A stretch of DNA of 44,095 nt, from positions 1 to 44,095 of the forward strand of contig CAINLR010000121.1 of NCBI GenBank assembly GCA_903850425.1. Reading direction: 5' to 3'. The notes under the pieces are model-generated. The model had not been told where the DNA came from. It worked only from the letters and a program-made list of their open reading frames with translations, and did no database searches. Shown here piece after piece: positions 41,701 to 44,095 of the stretch; position 1 is the stretch's first letter, and each line of letters begins with the position of its first letter. The stretch is from an uncultured Verrucomicrobia subdivision 3 bacterium (GTDB taxonomy: Bacteria > Verrucomicrobiota > Verrucomicrobiia > Limisphaerales > UBA11358). A program made the translations under genes and the position numbers.

Positions 41701-42518
41701 CCAACACCGCCTCTGGCGCGATTGGCTTGATGTATGCGTCGGGAACTCCGTCGCTGGCAGTCGCCAACGGCACGCTGACGTTGTCCGCTTTGACTGCCTT
41801 CAATGTCAACAACACCGGCTCGGCTCTGGCATCGGGCAATTTCAAGATCATTTCCACCAACGCTGCTGGTTTGGTGGCCGGAACTTTGCCGTCCGTCACG
41901 GTCGGCGGATCTGGCATAGCCGCTGGCCAGCACGCCTCGCTGGGGATCGTCAACAGCGAATTGTATTTGTTTGTGACCAACCACGCCCCGGTGGTGGCCA
42001 GCATCGTTTCCAACAATGTTGTTTCGGGACTAACTTGGAAAATCGCGATTACAAATTTGAGCACGGCGGCAGGCTGGAGTGATCCCGATGGCGACACGGT
42101 GACATTGAGTGGCGTTAGTGCGACGAGCTTTAATGGAACGAATGTGTCCAGCGATGCCAGTTATATCTACTATAACGGCCCGGTAACTGCCGAAGATTAT
42201 TTTACATACACCATCACTGATGGAAATCTGACGGCCACAGGAACGGTCTATCTTGAAGCCGTGGCGGCAACCGCTCCCAGCATCAGCAATCCCACGACCG
42301 ATGGCAGCGGGCATCCGATGTTTAGTGGTTCAGGCATTCCTGGCTATACCTATGGCGTCGAGAGCGCGGCCAGTCTGTCCGGACCGTGGATCAATGCCGG
42401 GACAGTCACGGCGGCATCTAATGGGTCATGGAGTTTCATTGATGCAGGCCAGGCTAATCCGCCGATGATTTTCTATCGGCTATATTTTCCTTATTCGTCA
42501 GGTTCCCCGCCGCAATAA
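38739..42518 (+). CDS. Exported PATR (autotransporter-associated beta-strand repeat) protein
   Basis: The 1259-residue protein has a signal peptide (MKPSIIIRSMIAIATCGLFLNQAGA) followed by the N-terminal module TWSGAGADANWSTVANWGG that also begins the proteins at 22426 and 42782. The main part is a right-handed beta-repeat built of PATR-like units (LGTSTLTLSGTNTYTGGTTVGNG, NGTSSLTIGTANDYSGGTTLNAG, SGPGTLALAGANTYTGNTVISNG). A cadherin-like region with DPDGDTVTL (about 1090-1190) and a C-terminal domain (YGVESAASLSGPW to FYRLYF) follow. No enzyme domain is present, so a structural or glycan-binding surface role is likely. No outer-membrane autotransporter barrel is attached. Confidence 0.88.
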   Translation: MKPSIIIRSMIAIATCGLFLNQAGAAIRTWSGAGADANWSTVANWGGTAPSGADNLIFSGTTQQNCTNNISSLTPGWMLLANGGFTLNGTSGNVLSLNGPLTNSAGINTLALGVNVTANNIGWNIASGSELRIAGSFTNGSAANPLAIMGGGGTLRITSPSFLPNRFFTLTNGTIIIDGGVATTTDGFRLQPGLGFTAAFQVTNGGSLTIGSGGNLRLCQTATGGSSRLDVSSGILNMAVTSGAGAGDIFVGEAASTTTIFNQTGGLVEFTGNGNNRIAFANASATANGTYNLSGGTLWTKQIVQVTAGSPGGTFNFNGGTLKPTAASTTYFQGVQTANVQSGGAIIDTTNFDITIGEPLPGVGGLTKLGTSTLTLSGTNTYTGGTTVGNGTLAVSTRNLAGGGAVTISNAAILKLSVAAPGNAMTNSALNVNATGGQLTFDTGALGNPTTAPLFATNVTANGTTTINVTGAALATGTFELIHFASVSGLANFTLGSVTPGVIATLVTNATSVGLNISSVAKQIAWSGAASGLWDISAINWKDLNNANNPTNYAQSGGFGDQVTFDDTLTANPAINVALTVTPVTFVVSNNTTSYSFTGSGKVSGIVGLAKNGTSSLTIGTANDYSGGTTLNAGRIRVGIDNALGSGLLTISGGTITSDSTTARALTNSVKILANIAVGDATDNGLITLSNKVDFGGSGRTFTNNSDVVFAGGATNGILASKQGKGTLTIKGNVNFSGASDVQDGTLIYDGATVTNTDRLIADTFTVNGIARLVVTNGSTVTVTTSVGNLRSGRQTSTGTNYVDLAGLYSLPNADAADGLATLRGDAAYSEMTFWPGGDFAARGVTNTGGTGNTVFKFNGGILRARNDNGSFFQGLSQTLVQAGGARIDDGGFAITVNQALLDGGGGGLTKSGPGTLALAGANTYTGNTVISNGTLQLTGTGSIANSATIAVNGGAAFDVSGLSSTFALGSGQVLSNLTSTGIINGNANTASGAIGLMYASGTPSLAVANGTLTLSALTAFNVNNTGSALASGNFKIISTNAAGLVAGTLPSVTVGGSGIAAGQHASLGIVNSELYLFVTNHAPVVASIVSNNVVSGLTWKIAITNLSTAAGWSDPDGDTVTLSGVSATSFNGTNVSSDASYIYYNGPVTAEDYFTYTITDGNLTATGTVYLEAVAATAPSISNPTTDGSGHPMFSGSGIPGYTYGVESAASLSGPWINAGTVTAASNGSWSFIDAGQANPPMIFYRLYFPYSSGSPPQ
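40314..41545 (+). repeat. Beta-repeat module shared with 33020-34240 (plus copy)
   Basis: About 410 residues, from WSGAASGLWDISA to GANTYTGNTVISNG, are the homologue of the module in the second giant sulfatase protein. Similarity is highest from DVQDG to FQGLSQTLVQAGGA. The pair shows that one module serves both an enzyme fusion and an enzyme-less protein. Confidence 0.8.
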
Positions 42519-42625
42519 TCAGGCTGAACTCTGACGATTCATGGGCGCGGCGTTGGCGTGGTTTCTGGCTGTCGGCCACCGTTAAATATGCGATTGGGTG
42601 GGCCGTTCGAATTTTTCGCTCAGGC

Positions 42626-42643
42626 ATCATCGCTTTGGACGAT
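42626..42643 (+). promoter_or_regulatory. 18-bp regulatory element, copy D
   Basis: ATCATCGCTTTGGACGAT, identical to copy C. It ends 138 bases before the start codon at 42782. The remaining parts of the 263-base gap between the two PATR genes show no genes. Confidence 0.6.
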
Positions 42644-42781
42644 TTTCAGCCGGAGAATTTTGGGCGAAAATATCATTGGTTCCACGCCAATTGCTCAGTT
42701 TCGAATGCGAATCATTTGTCAATGAATGGCCGGAAACCGTAACTGGAACAACAACCGTCAACAACCTATCAACCCGTCGTT

Positions 42782-43978
42782 ATGAAACAAACAAGCGCCC
42801 TGCGTGCCTTACTAGGGCTGACCGCATTGAACTTCTGCTTTTTGCTGCCGCCGGTCCAGGCCGCCAACAAAACCTGGTCTGGAGCCGGCAGCGACGCCAA
42901 TTGGAACACGGGCGCCAATTGGGGCGGCACGGCCCCCGTGAACACGGACTCGCTCGTTTTCAACGGCACCACCCAGCCGAACAATACCAACAATATTTCC
43001 AACCTGAGTGTGACGGGGGTGAATTTCAACAATAGCGGCTTCGCTCTGAATGGAAATCTGTTCACGAACACCGGCTCGGCCAGTTCTTTTTTCACCAATA
43101 CAGCCGGTATAAATATCATCAACAATCCGCTCTTCATGACGGCTCCCGGCGGACGTTACTTTTTCATTGCGGCCGGTTCGGAGCTGCGATTGGCGGGAAC
43201 CGTGACGAACAATGCCGCCGCTGGCACCTCCGTCGGCTGGTTGAACCTCACCAATGGCGGCACAGTGCGCATATTAAACTCCTGCCAGAGCACGCGCGGG
43301 ATGGATTTGTTTCAAGGCACCGTGATCGTGGACGGCAGTTCGGCGGTCGTGGACGCGAACAATGACGGCTTCCGCTTCAAGCCGCCGACCGGTTCCACGG
43401 TGGCCGTCCAAATCACCAACAACGGCACGATTCGCATTGGTGGCGGCGGCAATTTTCGCATGGGCCACAACGGCACTGGAATTGGCGCCGCCGGAGCTGC
43501 GGGCGGCTTCAACCGCGTGGACATGAGTTCAGGATTGTTAGAACTCTACGGCACGAGCGTGAACGTGTTGGTAGGTGACTTGGTTTCCGGTTCCACCGCC
43601 GTGTTCAATCAAAACGGCGGCCTGGTCTGGGGCAGCGCGGGCAGCGGAAACGCCATTACGCTCGGCAACTCGGCCGGCGCGGACGGAACTTACAATTTCA
43701 ACGGAGGCATTCTGTGGATCGGCCAGGTCAGGCAAGGCAACGCGGGTGCCGCGAATGCAACCTTCAATTTCAACGGCGGAACGCTCAAGCCGACGGTCAA
43801 TTCCACAACGTTCTTCCAAGGTCTGCTTAGCGCAAACATTTTGAGCGGCGGCGCGACGATTGATACGACGAATCTCAACATCACCGTCGGCCAATCTTTC
43901 GCTGGCAATGGTTCGCTGAAAAAAATCGGCAGCGGCACGCTGGTCATGGCCGGCTCTAGTGTAGTGTTCTGTAAATGA
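42782..43978 (+). pseudogene. PATR protein gene interrupted by an insertion sequence
   Basis: The frame encodes 398 residues: a signal peptide (MKQTSALRALLGLTALNFCFLLPPVQA), the shared TWSGAGSDANWNTGANWGG module, beta repeats, and the start of a PATR unit, KKIGSGTLVMAGSS. It then stops within seven codons. The equivalent sequences continue with a glycine-threonine-tyrosine block and several hundred further residues. The break coincides with the edge of an IS630-type element, so the last residues (VVFCK) come from the insertion. The original gene was probably as long as its neighbour at 38739, and the rest lies to the right of the insertion. Confidence 0.8.
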
Positions 43979-44095
43979 GGGGTCATAACGGTGATGTGGC
44001 GACTTGGGCCGCCCGGGCTTTGGAAATCTTGGCCAGAATTTCCTCACCCTTCTTGCGCCAGACGTATCGCTTGGGCGCCAGATTTCGCTCCGCCA
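43958..44095 (-). mobile_element. IS630-type insertion (end of element, runs off the window)
   Basis: The PATR frame loses similarity at about 43957, in a CTAG context that contains the TA target dinucleotide used by IS630-group elements. From there the minus strand carries a transposase 3' end. The full element is outside the window, so terminal repeats and the duplicated TA could not be compared. Confidence 0.7.
43983..44095 (-). CDS. IS630-type transposase, C-terminal part (partial)
   Basis: The last 36 codons on the minus strand read LAPKRYVWRKKGEEILAKISKARAAQ before a stop at 43983-43985. This tail, a W/K-rich segment followed by ILAKI-x-KARA, is typical of the end of IS630-family transposases. 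The catalytic DDE region lies outside the window to the right. Confidence 0.65.
   Translation of the reverse strand, partial: AERNLAPKRYVWRKKGEEILAKISKARAAQVATSPL

Noticed and set aside
22426-43978. PEP-CTERM or LPXTG-type sorting signals, or an autotransporter barrel on the PATR and giant proteins
   Set aside because: The C-termini lack a PEP motif plus transmembrane and basic tail, lack LPXTG, and show no barrel domain ending in an aromatic residue.
30360-44095. CRISPR array or tandem DNA repeats suspected from the repetitive beta-strand genes
   Set aside because: The repeats are degenerate at DNA level, inside continuous reading frames, and lack equal-length spacers.

Overview
The window looks like a chromosomal segment of a Verrucomicrobiota bacterium, or a close relative in the PVC group. 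The signs are exported proteins with autotransporter-associated beta-strand repeats (PATR), several secreted sulfatases, a pseudopilin with the N-terminal motif common in Verrucomicrobia and Planctomycetes, and an ECF sigma/anti-sigma pair of the type common in that group. The assignment rests on family content, not on a marker gene.

Region 1 (about 1-20080) is a sulfur and thiol redox island. In order it holds a split YgaP pair (DUF2892 membrane protein plus rhodanese), a sulfide:quinone-reductase-like flavoprotein with a 53-residue partner, an SDR oxidoreductase, a metallo-hydrolase, trmO with a cysteine-rich partner, a peroxiredoxin, a CoA-disulfide-reductase/rhodanese fusion, a C_GCAxxG_C_C protein, and a DUF6132-thioredoxin fusion. 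Next come a divergent LysR/YeiH pair (YeiE-YeiH-like), cytochrome bd oxidase (cydAB), two methyltransferases, an ECF sigma factor with its anti-sigma factor, and a SoxB-like exported hydrolase. The region ends with a stand-alone thioredoxin plus DUF6132 pair, two more DUF2892 proteins and a Crp/Fnr regulator. Together these suggest handling of sulfide, persulfide and sulfite coupled to a sulfide-tolerant terminal oxidase. A shared ungapped promoter-like element (TTGTAACyTTT, then GGyTC with a T three bases on) precedes four of the transcription units and makes them a candidate single regulon.

Region 2 (about 20100-21560) is a scar zone: the 3' end of an IS3-type transposase, a tRNA-Ala(CGC) with its terminator, and a decayed site-specific integrase with an in-frame stop. 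It separates the two functional regions.

Region 3 (about 21560-44095) is a locus of large secreted proteins. A pseudopilin is followed by a roughly 1590-residue PATR/cadherin-like/sulfatase fusion and two ordinary secreted sulfatases. A second giant sulfatase fusion with a different domain order lies on the opposite strand. It is followed by a hybrid sensor histidine kinase with a beta-propeller sensor and no response regulator in the window, then two PATR proteins. The last PATR gene is cut by an IS630-type insertion that runs off the window. A near-identical 18-bp inverted-repeat-like element precedes four genes that head transcription units here. Several exported proteins share a similar C-terminal domain. 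The simplest reading is a coordinately regulated, surface-displayed system for desulfating sulfated polysaccharides.
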